A stretch of DNA of 64,000 nucleotides from Myceligenerans pegani. GTDB taxonomy: Bacteria; Actinomycetota; Actinomycetes; Actinomycetales; Cellulomonadaceae. The notes beneath the pieces were generated by a model. It saw nothing but the letters and a program-made list of their open reading frames with translations, did not search any database and had not been told where the DNA came from. The position numbers were made by a program, and so were the translations under genes. Location of the stretch: NCBI RefSeq assembly GCF_014892515.1, contig NZ_JADBGR010000046.1, forward strand, positions 1-64,000, written 5' to 3'. Positions 7,416 through 15,456 of this stretch are shown one piece after another (positions within the stretch are counted from its first letter, which is position 1; the number at the start of each line of letters is the position of its first letter).

Positions 7416-8630
7416 CTACGACGACGCCGAGCAGGTGGGAAGTTCCGCGCCCGCGCCGGCCCCGATCGCCTCCATCGCCTCGCGGGCGTCGTGCAGCGTC
7501 TCGACCCGCACCACGCGGAGCCCGTCGGGCACGTTGCCTACCACCTCGGCGCAGTTCCCCGCGGGTGCCAGGAACCAGGTGGCGCCGTCGCGCAACGCCC
7601 CGTACAGCTTCTGCTCGATGCCGCCGATCGGGCCGACGAGCCCCTCCGGGCTCATCGTCCCCGTGCCCGCGATGACCTCCCCGTTCGCCTCGTCCTCGGC
7701 CGTGAGCTTGTCGATGATGCCGAGCGCGAACATCATTCCCGCGCTGGGGCCGCCGATGTCCTCGATCTGGATCGACACGTCGATCGGGAACTCGTACCGC
7801 GGGTCGATGTACACCCCCATCACGGCGCGGTCCTCACCCTCGACACCGCCCGTGGTGATGGTCAGGTCGCGTGTCTCGCCGCCGCGCCGCACGCCGAGAA
7901 CGACGTCGGACCCCGGCTCGGTCTCCGCGAGACCGGCGATGAGCTGCTCGTACGTCTCGACCGGCGCACCCTCGAAGGAGACGATGACGTCACCCTCGGC
8001 GACGACGCCGTCCGCGCCGGTCCCCGGCTCGGCGCCCGCGACCTCGAGCGTGGCCGGCACGTCCTCGCCGAGCTCGGTGAGCGCCGCCGCCGTGGCCGAC
8101 TCCTGAGAGCTGACCATCTCCGCCTGGCTCACCTCCTGCTGCTCCTCCGCGGTGGTCTCCTCGGGGAAGATCGCCTCGACCGGCACCACCGAACGGGTCG
8201 GGTCCAGCCACGCCTGGACCACCTGCCCGGCGCTGACCGGATAGCCCGGGCCGCCGGAGACGGAGACCGTCGTGAGCCGCAGCTCCCCCGTCGACTCGTA
8301 GGTCCGCGACCCCTCGATCGCGATGAGCGGCGCCTCGTCCTGCTCGCCCAGCGTGTTCTCGGTGGGGCCGGGCGCGCGCACCGCGTAGGGCACGGGCAGC
8401 ACCAGGGCGACGGCGGCCAGGGCCGCCGTCAGCAGCAACGTGATGCCGAGCGTGACGGTCCGGCGCGTGACCGGCGGTGCGTCCAGGTCCGCGCCGGCGT
8501 CCTGGACCTCCCCTCCGTCCACGGCATCACCGCCCGGGGAACTCGCTGAGCCGGCCCCGGAGGCGGACGCCCGGCCGGACGGCATGGGGTTCTCGAGATC
8601 GCTCGACGTCACCGCCTCATCATCCCCCAT
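7416..8630 (-). CDS. PDZ domain, Lon-type (S16) serine protease, YlbL-like
   Basis: The protein is about 404 residues from ATG 8630 (MGDDEAVTSS); ATG 8585 (MPSGRAS) is an alternative. It has a cytoplasmic N-terminus, one membrane anchor (TLGITLLLTAALAAVALVLP), a PDZ domain (GVVAEGDVIVSFEGAPV) and a Lon proteolytic domain with the catalytic Ser in GGPSAGMMFALGIID and Lys in GGIEQKLYGA. Such proteins act on the outer face of the membrane. They are paired with UPF0182 and DUF2342 genes in actinobacteria, as here. It is divergent from the DUF2342 gene. Confidence 0.88.
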   Translation of the reverse strand: MGDDEAVTSSDLENPMPSGRASASGAGSASSPGGDAVDGGEVQDAGADLDAPPVTRRTVTLGITLLLTAALAAVALVLPVPYAVRAPGPTENTLGEQDEAPLIAIEGSRTYESTGELRLTTVSVSGGPGYPVSAGQVVQAWLDPTRSVVPVEAIFPEETTAEEQQEVSQAEMVSSQESATAAALTELGEDVPATLEVAGAEPGTGADGVVAEGDVIVSFEGAPVETYEQLIAGLAETEPGSDVVLGVRRGGETRDLTITTGGVEGEDRAVMGVYIDPRYEFPIDVSIQIEDIGGPSAGMMFALGIIDKLTAEDEANGEVIAGTGTMSPEGLVGPIGGIEQKLYGALRDGATWFLAPAGNCAEVVGNVPDGLRVVRVETLHDAREAMEAIGAGAGAELPTCSASS

Positions 8631-8814
8631 TCGCCTGGACGGTCCCTGCGCACGCGTCCGTGGGCGCCGCGGGCCGTTTGTGCGCCGAGAGCGAAGTCGG
8701 GAACCCGCCCTGTGGTCCCCGGAGTTGATCGCACGTGGATACGGTGGCCACTGGGGTCGTCCCCAGCGGCCCAGGGAGGCTCGCGGGCGTCCCGCCGAAC
8801 GAACGAGGAGCAAG

Positions 8815-10257
8815 ATGACCGAGAACCCCAGCCACGGCGACCAGCCGTGGGAGGAGATGCTCCGTTCCATGCTCGGTGACGGCGCCGACGAGGTGCTCGC
8901 CGAGATGCGTGCGCGCGGCTTCGACCCGTCGACGATGTCCGGTGCCCAGGACCCGATGATGATGCAGTTCGCGCTCTCCCAGGTGCAGCGGATGCTCGCC
9001 GAACCGGGCACGGGCCCGGTCAACTCCGACGTCGCGCACGACGTCGCCCGCCAGGTCGCCGTCGCCGAGGGCGACCCGTCCCTCACCGGCGGTCAGGCCA
9101 AGGCGGCCACCGACGCGCTGTCCGTCGCCGAGCTCTGGCTGGACGCCGTCACGGACCTGCCGCCGTCGGTCGGGACGGCCCGGGCCTGGTCCCGTTCGGA
9201 ATGGGTCGAGGCGACGCTGCCCGCGTGGAACAAGCTGGCCGCCCCCGTGGCGGCGTCGGTCGCCGACGCCCTCGCCACCGTGCTCGCGGACCAGCTCCCG
9301 GACGGCGTGGACGACGGCGTCGCGATGCCCGGCATGCCGGCCGGCGCCCTGGCGGGCCTCGGCATGGACCCCGCGCAGATGATGCGCCGGCTCGGTTCGG
9401 CCGTGTTCGGCATGCAGGTGGGGCAGGCCGCGGGCACGCTCTCGCGCGAGGTCTTCGGCGCCACGGACATCGGCCTCCCGCTGCTCGACGACGCGCACAC
9501 CGTGCTCCTGCCGACCAACGTCGACGGGTTCGCGCAGGGGCTCGACGCCCCGCAGGAGGAGGTGCGCCTCTTCCTCGCGCTGCGCGAGGCCGCGCACACG
9601 CGCCTGTTCACGCACGTCACCTGGCTGCGCGGACATCTGCTGGGGATCGTGGAGCAGTACGCGCGCGGCATCACCATCGACCTGGACGTGCTGGAGTCCC
9701 AGGTGCGCGACATCGACATGTCCGATCCGGACGCCCTGCGCGGCGCGCTGTCCGGCGGCGTGTTCGGGCTGCAGAACACCGAGGAGCAGAAGGCGGTCCT
9801 ACTCCGGCTGGAGACGACGCTCGCGCTGGTGGAGGGCTGGGTCGACGAGGTGACGGCGGCCGCGGCGCTGCCTCACCTGCCGCACTCTGTCGCGCTGCGC
9901 GAGATGATCCGCAGGCGTCGCGCCGCGGGCGGACCGGCCGAGCACACGTTCGCCACGCTCGTCGGGCTGGAGCTCCGCCCGCGCCGCTCGCGCGACGCGG
10001 CCAGGCTGTTCCAGATCCTGATGAACGACGGCGGTCAGGCGGCGCGCGACAGCGTCTGGGACCACCCCGACCTCCTGCCGGTCACGGGCGACCTGGACGA
10101 CCCGGCAGGCTACCCGGCGCGCCGGGCCTCCACGGCCGAGGAGCACGCCGACGTCGACGCCGCGTTGCGGGAGATCTTCGGCGACGAGGCAGACGCGGCC
10201 GGCGAGGACGGCAGGTCCGGCGAAGCCGACGGTTCCGACGGGGCCGACAAGAGCTGA
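8815..10257 (+). CDS. DUF2342 zinc-dependent metalloprotease-like protein
   Basis: This 480-residue protein starts at ATG 8815 after a GAGGAG site. The signature LREAAHTRLFTHVTWLRG gives the two His candidates for zinc, in the order typical of DUF2342 proteins annotated as zinc-dependent metalloproteases or hydrolases. A Met-rich N-terminus (DPMMMQFALSQVQRM) and an acidic C-terminal tail flank it. It is cytoplasmic by composition. The family is conserved next to PDZ protease genes; the substrate is unknown. Confidence 0.85.
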   Translation: MTENPSHGDQPWEEMLRSMLGDGADEVLAEMRARGFDPSTMSGAQDPMMMQFALSQVQRMLAEPGTGPVNSDVAHDVARQVAVAEGDPSLTGGQAKAATDALSVAELWLDAVTDLPPSVGTARAWSRSEWVEATLPAWNKLAAPVAASVADALATVLADQLPDGVDDGVAMPGMPAGALAGLGMDPAQMMRRLGSAVFGMQVGQAAGTLSREVFGATDIGLPLLDDAHTVLLPTNVDGFAQGLDAPQEEVRLFLALREAAHTRLFTHVTWLRGHLLGIVEQYARGITIDLDVLESQVRDIDMSDPDALRGALSGGVFGLQNTEEQKAVLLRLETTLALVEGWVDEVTAAAALPHLPHSVALREMIRRRRAAGGPAEHTFATLVGLELRPRRSRDAARLFQILMNDGGQAARDSVWDHPDLLPVTGDLDDPAGYPARRASTAEEHADVDAALREIFGDEADAAGEDGRSGEADGSDGADKS

Positions 10258-10282
10258 CGCGGCGCGGGATGTCTCACGCCGG

Positions 10283-10822
10283 TCAGTCCTCTTCGTCCGA
10301 GGTGGGGGCGCCCACGTCGTCCTGCGCGTAGGAGGCGCCCTCGAGGAAGCCCCGGGCCCGCTCCGTCTTCGGGTAGGCCTCGAGGATCTTCCAGAACGTC
10401 GGGCCGTGGCCCGCGTGCAGCAGGTGGGCGAGCTCGTGCAGCAGCACGTAGTCGAGGACCCAGCCGGGCATCCCCTGCACGCGCGTGGAGATCCGGATCG
10501 ACCCGTCCAGCAGGGTGCACGAGCCCCACCGCCGGCCCTGGTTCGACGCCCAGCGGACACTGGAGGGCACGGCCCGCCCGCCGAGATACTTGTCGGAGAG
10601 GAACTCCGCCCGGGACAGCAGTTCGTCGTCGGACGGTTTACGGCGCCGTTCCTTGTCCTCGAGCCGGGCGAGCATCTTGGCCACCCACTCTCGCTCCTGG
10701 GCCCTCGAGAAGCGCGCCGGAATGGCGACGATGGTTCGGTCACCGTCGCGATACGCGCTCACCGTGGCGGTACGACGACGGCTCCGGCGCACCTCCACGG
10801 ACGTCGGATCGTCGTGGGCCAC
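10283..10822 (-). CDS. YgjP/SprT-like metallopeptidase (M48-related)
   Basis: This 179-residue protein has zinc motif LLHELAHLLHAGHGPTFW (HExxH plus a third His) preceded by RWGSCTLLDGSIRIS, the standard WGSC element of the YgjP/DUF45 group. The GTG at 10822 is supported by a TACCGT -10 hexamer six bases upstream, which implies a leaderless transcript. It converges with the DUF2342 gene, 25 nt away. Its role is unassigned in most bacteria. Confidence 0.85.
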   Translation of the reverse strand: MAHDDPTSVEVRRSRRRTATVSAYRDGDRTIVAIPARFSRAQEREWVAKMLARLEDKERRRKPSDDELLSRAEFLSDKYLGGRAVPSSVRWASNQGRRWGSCTLLDGSIRISTRVQGMPGWVLDYVLLHELAHLLHAGHGPTFWKILEAYPKTERARGFLEGASYAQDDVGAPTSDEED

Positions 10823-10828
10823 ACCATG

Positions 10829-10834
10829 ACGGTA
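10829..10834 (-). promoter_or_regulatory. -10 box of a leaderless metallopeptidase mRNA
   Basis: TACCGT on the minus strand ends 6 nt before the GTG at 10822, leaving no room for a ribosome-binding site. Confidence 0.5.
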
Positions 10835-10996
10835 GCGGTTATCGGCGTGCGATGGTCAAGAACACGCCCTGCGACGGAAAAATTCTCCCGGGCGTCGAGG
10901 GCTCGTGGCGCGAGACGGCCTGTGGACAGACGGCAGCCTTCGCGAGGTCCTGGCACGGTGGAGTCTCTCCCTTCGCACCGCCCCAGGAGTACACCC

Positions 10997-12055
10997 ATGA
11001 GCGCGCCAGCCGCCCACCCTTCGCCGACCGCGTCGCGGTCCGCGCTCCGCCTGCGCCCCGGGACACCGGTGGTCATGCGCTCGGGCGGTGCGGTGCAGTG
11101 CGGCACCGACCCGCGCTGGGCGCTCGTCCTGGACGGGCTCTCCCGCGCGGAGGCGTCCTGGCTGCGCGACCTGACTGACCGCCGGCACGTGACGCCCGCC
11201 CGGTCCGCGGCACGTCGGGGCGTGGCCCCGGAGCGCCGGGACCTCATCCTGGACGTCCTGGCCAACGCGGGGATGCTGGTGCCGCCGTCGCCCGCCGGGC
11301 GAACCGTCGTCGCGCCGGGTGACGGGACGGCGGACGCCCGGACCCTCGGCATGCTACGGGTCGACGGGGCGGGCCTGGTCACTCTCGCGGACCGCGCGGC
11401 CGCCACGGTGGCGCTGGCCGGACTCGGACGCATCGGCGCGGCGCTCGCCCTGATCCTCTCCGCCGCCGGAGTGGGCCACCTGGTCCTGCGCGACCCGCGG
11501 CCGGTGCAGACCACCGACGTCGGGCTCGGCGCGCACACCGAGCACGACGTGGGCGAGCCCCGGGACGTCGCGCTGGCGCGCCTGCTGGCGAGCCGGACGC
11601 CGGCACTCGACGTCCGGGTGGACGGCGACGGCGAGCCGGACGTCGCCGTGGTCGTGGAGTCGCGTGCCGCCCTGCCCGCCCGGTTCACCCGCATGATGAG
11701 CGCGGCCGTACCGCACCTGTCCGTCGTCGCGCGCGAGGCGGATGTCACCGTGGGGCCGCTCGTCCTGCCGGGCCGCAGCGCCTGCGTCGGCTGCCTCGAC
11801 GCGCTCCGCGCCGATCAGGACCGCGACTGGCACCTGGTCGCGGCGCAGCTGCGGCAGGCACCGGAGCAGCCGCACGAGGCGGCGCTCACTGCCCTGGCAG
11901 CGGCGACGGCCGCCTGCCAGGTGCTCGCCCAACTGGACGGGCACCGGCCGGCGGCCGTCGGCACCTGCCTGGAGATCGCACTACCGGACTGCCTGCCTCG
12001 CGTCCGGAGGTTCGATCCGCATCCGCGGTGCGGATGCCTCACCCTCGCCCCCTGA
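10997..12055 (+). CDS. ThiF/E1-like protein with zinc-binding cysteines
   Basis: This 352-residue protein starts at ATG 10997 with an AGGAG site. The N-terminal half resembles the leader-binding regions of actinobacterial TOMM-type ThiF proteins (FGLD-like WALVLDGLSRAEASWL). A Rossmann segment follows (ALAGLGRIGAALALILSAAG then VGHLVLRDPRPVQTTDVG). SACVGCLDALR and a C-terminal RCGC supply four Cys for structural zinc, as in E1-like enzymes. No YcaO, dehydrogenase or precursor peptide is nearby. The gene lies between the metallopeptidase and whiB7, so it is probably a conserved stand-alone member and not part of a peptide-modifying cluster. Whether it still adenylates anything cannot be told. 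Confidence 0.72.
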   Translation: MSAPAAHPSPTASRSALRLRPGTPVVMRSGGAVQCGTDPRWALVLDGLSRAEASWLRDLTDRRHVTPARSAARRGVAPERRDLILDVLANAGMLVPPSPAGRTVVAPGDGTADARTLGMLRVDGAGLVTLADRAAATVALAGLGRIGAALALILSAAGVGHLVLRDPRPVQTTDVGLGAHTEHDVGEPRDVALARLLASRTPALDVRVDGDGEPDVAVVVESRAALPARFTRMMSAAVPHLSVVAREADVTVGPLVLPGRSACVGCLDALRADQDRDWHLVAAQLRQAPEQPHEAALTALAAATAACQVLAQLDGHRPAAVGTCLEIALPDCLPRVRRFDPHPRCGCLTLAP

Positions 12056-12065
12056 CGCCTGCGGG

Positions 12066-12455
12066 TCACGCGGCCGCCGGAGCTCCGCCGGCCGCAGCGG
12101 TCTCCGACTTCCGGGGCCGGCCACGACCGCGCTTGCGCGCGACGACGGCGCCGTCGACGAAGACCTCGCCGCCCCAGACACCCCAGGGCTCACGGCGCTC
12201 GAGGGCGCCGGCGAGGCAGCCGTCGATCAGCGGGCACTCGCGGCAGAGCGTCTTCGCGCGCTCCACCTCGGCGGAGTGCTCGGCGAACCAGAGCTCGGGG
12301 TCGTTGGTACGGCACGGGAGCAGCGAGTCCATGATCCGGTTGAACTCGCGGGTGTCAGAGCCGCTTGTGGCAGCGCTGGCGGGAACATCGCTCGAAGGGT
12401 TCCAGGGGCCGGATCCGCCCTGGGGGAGGGTGTCGAGGAGCGCAGTGAGGCGCAC
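12066..12455 (-). CDS. whiB7: WhiB7-type iron-sulfur transcription regulator
   Basis: This 129-residue protein carries four cluster-binding Cys (48, 71, 74, 80), the WhiB turn GVWGGE (92-97) and a C-terminal AT-hook RGRGRP (109-114), which is diagnostic of WhiB7/WblC. WhiB7 binds the principal sigma factor and an AT-rich element upstream of the -35 box to switch on intrinsic antibiotic resistance genes. The GTG start at 12455 has a GGAGA site. It is preceded by a leader of over 400 nt with an upstream ORF and a terminator (see those entries). The uvrD2 gene lies further upstream on the same strand, as in mycobacteria. Confidence 0.93.
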   Translation of the reverse strand: MRLTALLDTLPQGGSGPWNPSSDVPASAATSGSDTREFNRIMDSLLPCRTNDPELWFAEHSAEVERAKTLCRECPLIDGCLAGALERREPWGVWGGEVFVDGAVVARKRGRGRPRKSETAAAGGAPAAA

Positions 12456-12566
12456 GGTTGTCTCCTGTGATCCTGTTACGTGAACGTCGTCGGTGAACGT
12501 CGGGTGATGCAGGACCCAGGGCTGGGTGTTCCTCCAGCCGGCCTGGTGAGGCCGGGATCTGCCTGG

Positions 12567-12608
12567 AAAAACCTCAGGCCGCGGGTCCCGGGTGGACTCC
12601 GCGGCCTG
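12567..12608 (-). terminator. Intrinsic terminator (attenuator) in the whiB7 leader
   Basis: On the minus strand a perfect 10-bp stem (12599-12608 with 12575-12584) encloses a 14-nt loop and runs straight into TTTTT (12567-12571). It sits between the upstream ORF and whiB7, about 112 nt before the start codon, so read-through is needed for expression. Confidence 0.85.
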
Positions 12609-12653
12609 GATGCGCCGGTCGATCTAGACCGGATGCGCTCCTGAAGCGGAGTC
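12595..12653 (-). promoter_or_regulatory. Competing structures between upstream ORF and attenuator
   Basis: Two alternatives can form ahead of the terminator. Hairpin A pairs CCGGTC with GACCGG (12615-12632) and contains the stop codon of the upstream ORF. A longer-range pairing joins GACTCCGC in the ORF tail (12646-12653) to GCGGAGTC (12595-12602). The latter covers the last four bases of the terminator's 5' arm and would act as an antiterminator. Which one wins could depend on where ribosomes sit on the upstream ORF. Confidence 0.55.
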
Positions 12654-12815
12654 GGGGGCGAGGATGGCGTTCGGGAAGCTTCCGCCTTCGCCGCGCAGAC
12701 GCGGCGTGTGGACAGAGATATCCGCGCGCGCAGAGACGGGCCGGACCGCGTACGACGGCACACCGGTGCCGCACAGCGTCTCCGTCCACGTCTGGACCTG
12801 CTTCATGATCTCCAT
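12624..12815 (-). CDS. Upstream ORF in the whiB7 leader (candidate sensor peptide)
   Basis: This 63-codon frame starts at ATG 12815 (MEIMKQVQTWTETLCGTGVP) with a GAGGAGG site 11-12 nt upstream. It ends at a TAG inside hairpin A, just before the attenuator. Known actinobacterial whiB7/wblC genes are controlled by leader ORFs whose stalled or slowed translation, caused by ribosome-targeting drugs, prevents termination. Position, ribosome-binding site and the structures around its stop fit that role. The peptide itself shows no domain. Confidence 0.6.
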   Translation of the reverse strand: MEIMKQVQTWTETLCGTGVPSYAVRPVSARADISVHTPRLRGEGGSFPNAILAPDSASGAHPV

Positions 12816-12888
12816 CAGGCTTCCCACCTCCTCGCGCACTCGGGGCTCGGCCTTCTCGGCTCCGCCCGCTCTTTCAAGGACAACATGC

Positions 12889-12926
12889 AGACTATGTCGC
12901 CTGCCTCGCGGACTCCAACTCTTTTT
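12889..12926 (-). promoter_or_regulatory. whiB7 promoter with AT-rich WhiB7-type element
   Basis: On the minus strand GGAAAAAGAG lies directly upstream of a TTGGAG -35 (12913-12918). A TAGTCT -10 (12889-12894) follows after 18 nt. An A-tract next to the -35 box is the known signature of promoters activated by WhiB7, so autoregulation is likely. A second A-tract lies at 12931-12940. Confidence 0.6.
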
Positions 12927-13014
12927 CCAACTTTTTTTGCTGACAGTTTTCCGGGATCCGTCAAGGCTCGATGAAAGCGCTGTCCAGCCTGGGTCTCCCG
13001 GAATTCTTCGGGCT

Positions 13015-15072
13015 TCAGACACTCGGCGCGCTGCTCACGATCGACAGGATCGTCGGCCCGTAGCGGTCGATCTTCCCCGGGCCGATCCCGTTGACCCGCG
13101 CCAGCTCGGCGACCGAGCCGGGCCTCGACTCGGCGATCTCGGCCAGGCTCGCGTCCGTGAGGATCGTGTAGGCGGGCTTGTCGGCCTCCTGCGCCACCTC
13201 CAGGCGCCACTCGCGCAGCGCGTCGAAGAGCGCGACGTCGTGCTCGCCCGTCAGCAACGCCCGGGCCTTCCCCTGGCCGCCGCGGGGGCGGCGGGGACCA
13301 CGCGGCTCGCCGTCGGGCCAGATGCCGTCGAGAAAGCGGGTGCGCTTCCGGGTGGCCCGCCCGCCGGGGTTGCGGCTGCGCGCGAAGGACACCTCCAGCC
13401 GCTCCCGAGCCCGCGTGATCCCCACGTAGAGCAGGCGGCGCTCCTCGTGCACGGCCTCGTCGGTCTCGGCCAGGGAGATCGGCATGAGGCCCTCGCTCAT
13501 CCCGGCCAGGAACACTGCGTCCCACTCCAGACCCTTCGCCGCGTGCAACGACGCCAGCGTCACGCCCTCGACCGTGGGCGCGTGCTGCGCCTTGGCCCGC
13601 TCGGTGAGCTCGTCCACGAGAGTCGCGATCGTCGCAGGCGCCTCCTCGGTCGCCGACGCGGCCAGGTCGTCCGCGAGCGCCACGAGCGCCTGCATCGAGT
13701 CCCAGCGTTCGCGTGCGGCGCCGCGGGCGGCGGGGGGTTCGGCGGCCCATCCGGCGGCGGCGAGGACGTCGCGCACCTGTTCGGGCATGGTCTGTTCCGG
13801 GTCGGCGGAGCGGGCGGCGCCGCGGAGCAGGACGATGGCGTCGCGCACCTCCTTGCGCTGGAAGAAGCGTTCGCCGCCGCGCACGAGGTAGCCGACGCCG
13901 GCGTCGGCGAACGCGGACTCGAATGCCTCGGACTGCGCGTTTGTGCGGTAGAGGACGGCGATCTCGCTGGCGGGGACGCCCGATTCGATGAGCCGGGAGG
14001 CCCGGGTGGCGATAGCGGTGGCCTCGGTCTCGTCGTCGTCGTGGGTGGTGAAGGTGACGGGCGGCCCGGGATCGCGCTGGGCGACGAGTTCGAGCGCCTG
14101 TGCGGCGCCGCGGCCGGCGCGGCGCAGGAGGTCGTTGGCGAGGCCGACGACCTGCGGTGTGGACCGGTAGTCGCGGACGAGGCGGATCTCGGTGGCGTTC
14201 CGGAAGCGGCGCCGGAAGTCGAGCAGGTAGCGCGGGGTGGCGCCGGTGAAGGAGTAGATGGTCTGGGACGGGTCGCCGACGACGCACAGTTCCTCGCGGC
14301 CGCCGAGCCACTGGTCGAGCAGGAACTGCTGGAGAGGTGAGACGTCCTGGTACTCGTCGACGACGAAGTGCCGGTACTGACCTCGGACCTCGTCGGCGAT
14401 GGCCTTGTGGCTGTTCAGCATGTCGGAGAGCATGAGGAGGACGTCTTCGAAGTCGATGGCGTCGCGCTCGGTCTTGACGTCCTCGTACATGGTGATCAGG
14501 CGCGCGATCGTCTGGTGGTCGTAGCCCGACGGTGCCTCGCGGTCGCGGGCGGCGGCGACGCGCTCGTAGTCGTCGGCCGTGACGAGGCTGACCTTGGCCC
14601 ACTCGACCTCCGAGGACAGGTCACGCACGGCGACACGGTCGACGGAGAGCCCGAGCCGCCGGGCGGACTCGGCGACGAACTGTGCCTTGTGCTCGACCAG
14701 GCGGGGCGGCGCCCCGCCGACGACGCGCGGCCAGAAGTACGCCAGCTGGCGCAGTGCGGCGGCGTGGAAGGTGCGTGCCTGCACGCCCTGCACGCCGAGG
14801 CCGCGCAGGCGGGTGCGCATCTCCCCCGCCGCGCGGGCCGTGAAGGTGACCGCCAGGACGCTGTTCGGCTTGTAGACGCCGGTGCGCACGCCGTAGGCGA
14901 TGCGGTGGGTGAGGGCACGGGTCTTGCCGGTGCCGGCCCCGGCGAGCACGCAGACCGGCCCCCGCAGCGCGAGCGCCACCTCTCGCTGCTCGGGGTCGAG
15001 CGCGTCGAGGATCGAGTCGGGATGAACGGGACCCGTCGCGGAGTTGGAGAGAGCAGGCGCGTGCGTCACCAT
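13015..15072 (-). CDS. uvrD2: UvrD2-type superfamily 1 DNA helicase with HRDC domain
   Basis: This protein of about 685 residues starts at ATG 15072; GTG 15069 is also possible. Walker A is AGAGTGKTRALTHR (43-56), Walker B is FVVDEYQDVSPLQQ, and motif VI lies in LLYVGITRARERLEV. The last 75 residues (DVALFDALREWRLEVAQEAD then ELARVNGIGPGKIDRYG) are an HRDC domain. This is the architecture of mycobacterial UvrD2, a 3'-5' helicase. The tetracysteine module that I recall between motor and HRDC in mycobacteria is absent: the linker (PDGEPRGPRRPRGGQGKARA) has no Cys. It is divergent from mycoredoxin and lies upstream of the whiB7 leader, as in Mycobacterium. Confidence 0.9.
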   Translation of the reverse strand: MVTHAPALSNSATGPVHPDSILDALDPEQREVALALRGPVCVLAGAGTGKTRALTHRIAYGVRTGVYKPNSVLAVTFTARAAGEMRTRLRGLGVQGVQARTFHAAALRQLAYFWPRVVGGAPPRLVEHKAQFVAESARRLGLSVDRVAVRDLSSEVEWAKVSLVTADDYERVAAARDREAPSGYDHQTIARLITMYEDVKTERDAIDFEDVLLMLSDMLNSHKAIADEVRGQYRHFVVDEYQDVSPLQQFLLDQWLGGREELCVVGDPSQTIYSFTGATPRYLLDFRRRFRNATEIRLVRDYRSTPQVVGLANDLLRRAGRGAAQALELVAQRDPGPPVTFTTHDDDETEATAIATRASRLIESGVPASEIAVLYRTNAQSEAFESAFADAGVGYLVRGGERFFQRKEVRDAIVLLRGAARSADPEQTMPEQVRDVLAAAGWAAEPPAARGAARERWDSMQALVALADDLAASATEEAPATIATLVDELTERAKAQHAPTVEGVTLASLHAAKGLEWDAVFLAGMSEGLMPISLAETDEAVHEERRLLYVGITRARERLEVSFARSRNPGGRATRKRTRFLDGIWPDGEPRGPRRPRGGQGKARALLTGEHDVALFDALREWRLEVAQEADKPAYTILTDASLAEIAESRPGSVAELARVNGIGPGKIDRYGPTILSIVSSAPSV

Positions 15073-15169
15073 GGCCGAGATTCTGTCAGGAGACACCGAC
15101 ATCGACGACAGCACCGGCGGCGGCGCTCGCGACCGCCGTCGTGCAGCGTGCCGTGAAGGAGACGAAGAG

Positions 15170-15445
15170 ATGACCGAGATCGCCACGCCGGTCCCCGCGT
15201 CGGGGACCGTCCTCATGTACTCGACCGCGTGGTGCGGGTACTGCCGTCGGCTGCGGACGCAGCTCGACTCGGAGGGCATCGGCTACGAGGTGATCGACAT
15301 CGAGGAGCGTCCGGAGACGGCGGCGTTCGTCGAGAACGTCAACGGCGGGAACCGCACGGTGCCGACGGTGGTCTACCCGAACGGCTCGGCGGCGACGAAC
15401 CCGTCGCTGGCCGACGTGAAGCAGGCGCTGGCGCTCTCGAACTGA
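15170..15445 (+). CDS. mrx1: Mycoredoxin (glutaredoxin-fold mycothiol redoxin)
   Basis: This 91-residue protein starts at ATG 15170 after an AAGGAG site. The active site is WCGYC (Cys 22 and 25), with a cis-Pro loop TVPTVVYPNGS typical of glutaredoxins. In actinobacteria it reduces mycothiol mixed disulfides on proteins. The uvrD2-mrx1-nudC neighbourhood matches mycobacterial mrx1. It converges with nudC, 11 nt away. Confidence 0.9.
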   Translation: MTEIATPVPASGTVLMYSTAWCGYCRRLRTQLDSEGIGYEVIDIEERPETAAFVENVNGGNRTVPTVVYPNGSAATNPSLADVKQALALSN

Positions 15446-15456
15446 TCCGGCGCCGG

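Noticed and set aside
10997-12055. TOMM/thiazole-peptide biosynthesis cluster around the ThiF-like gene
   Set aside because: No YcaO, dehydrogenase or precursor peptide lies within the flanking genes, which are ordinary conserved actinobacterial genes.
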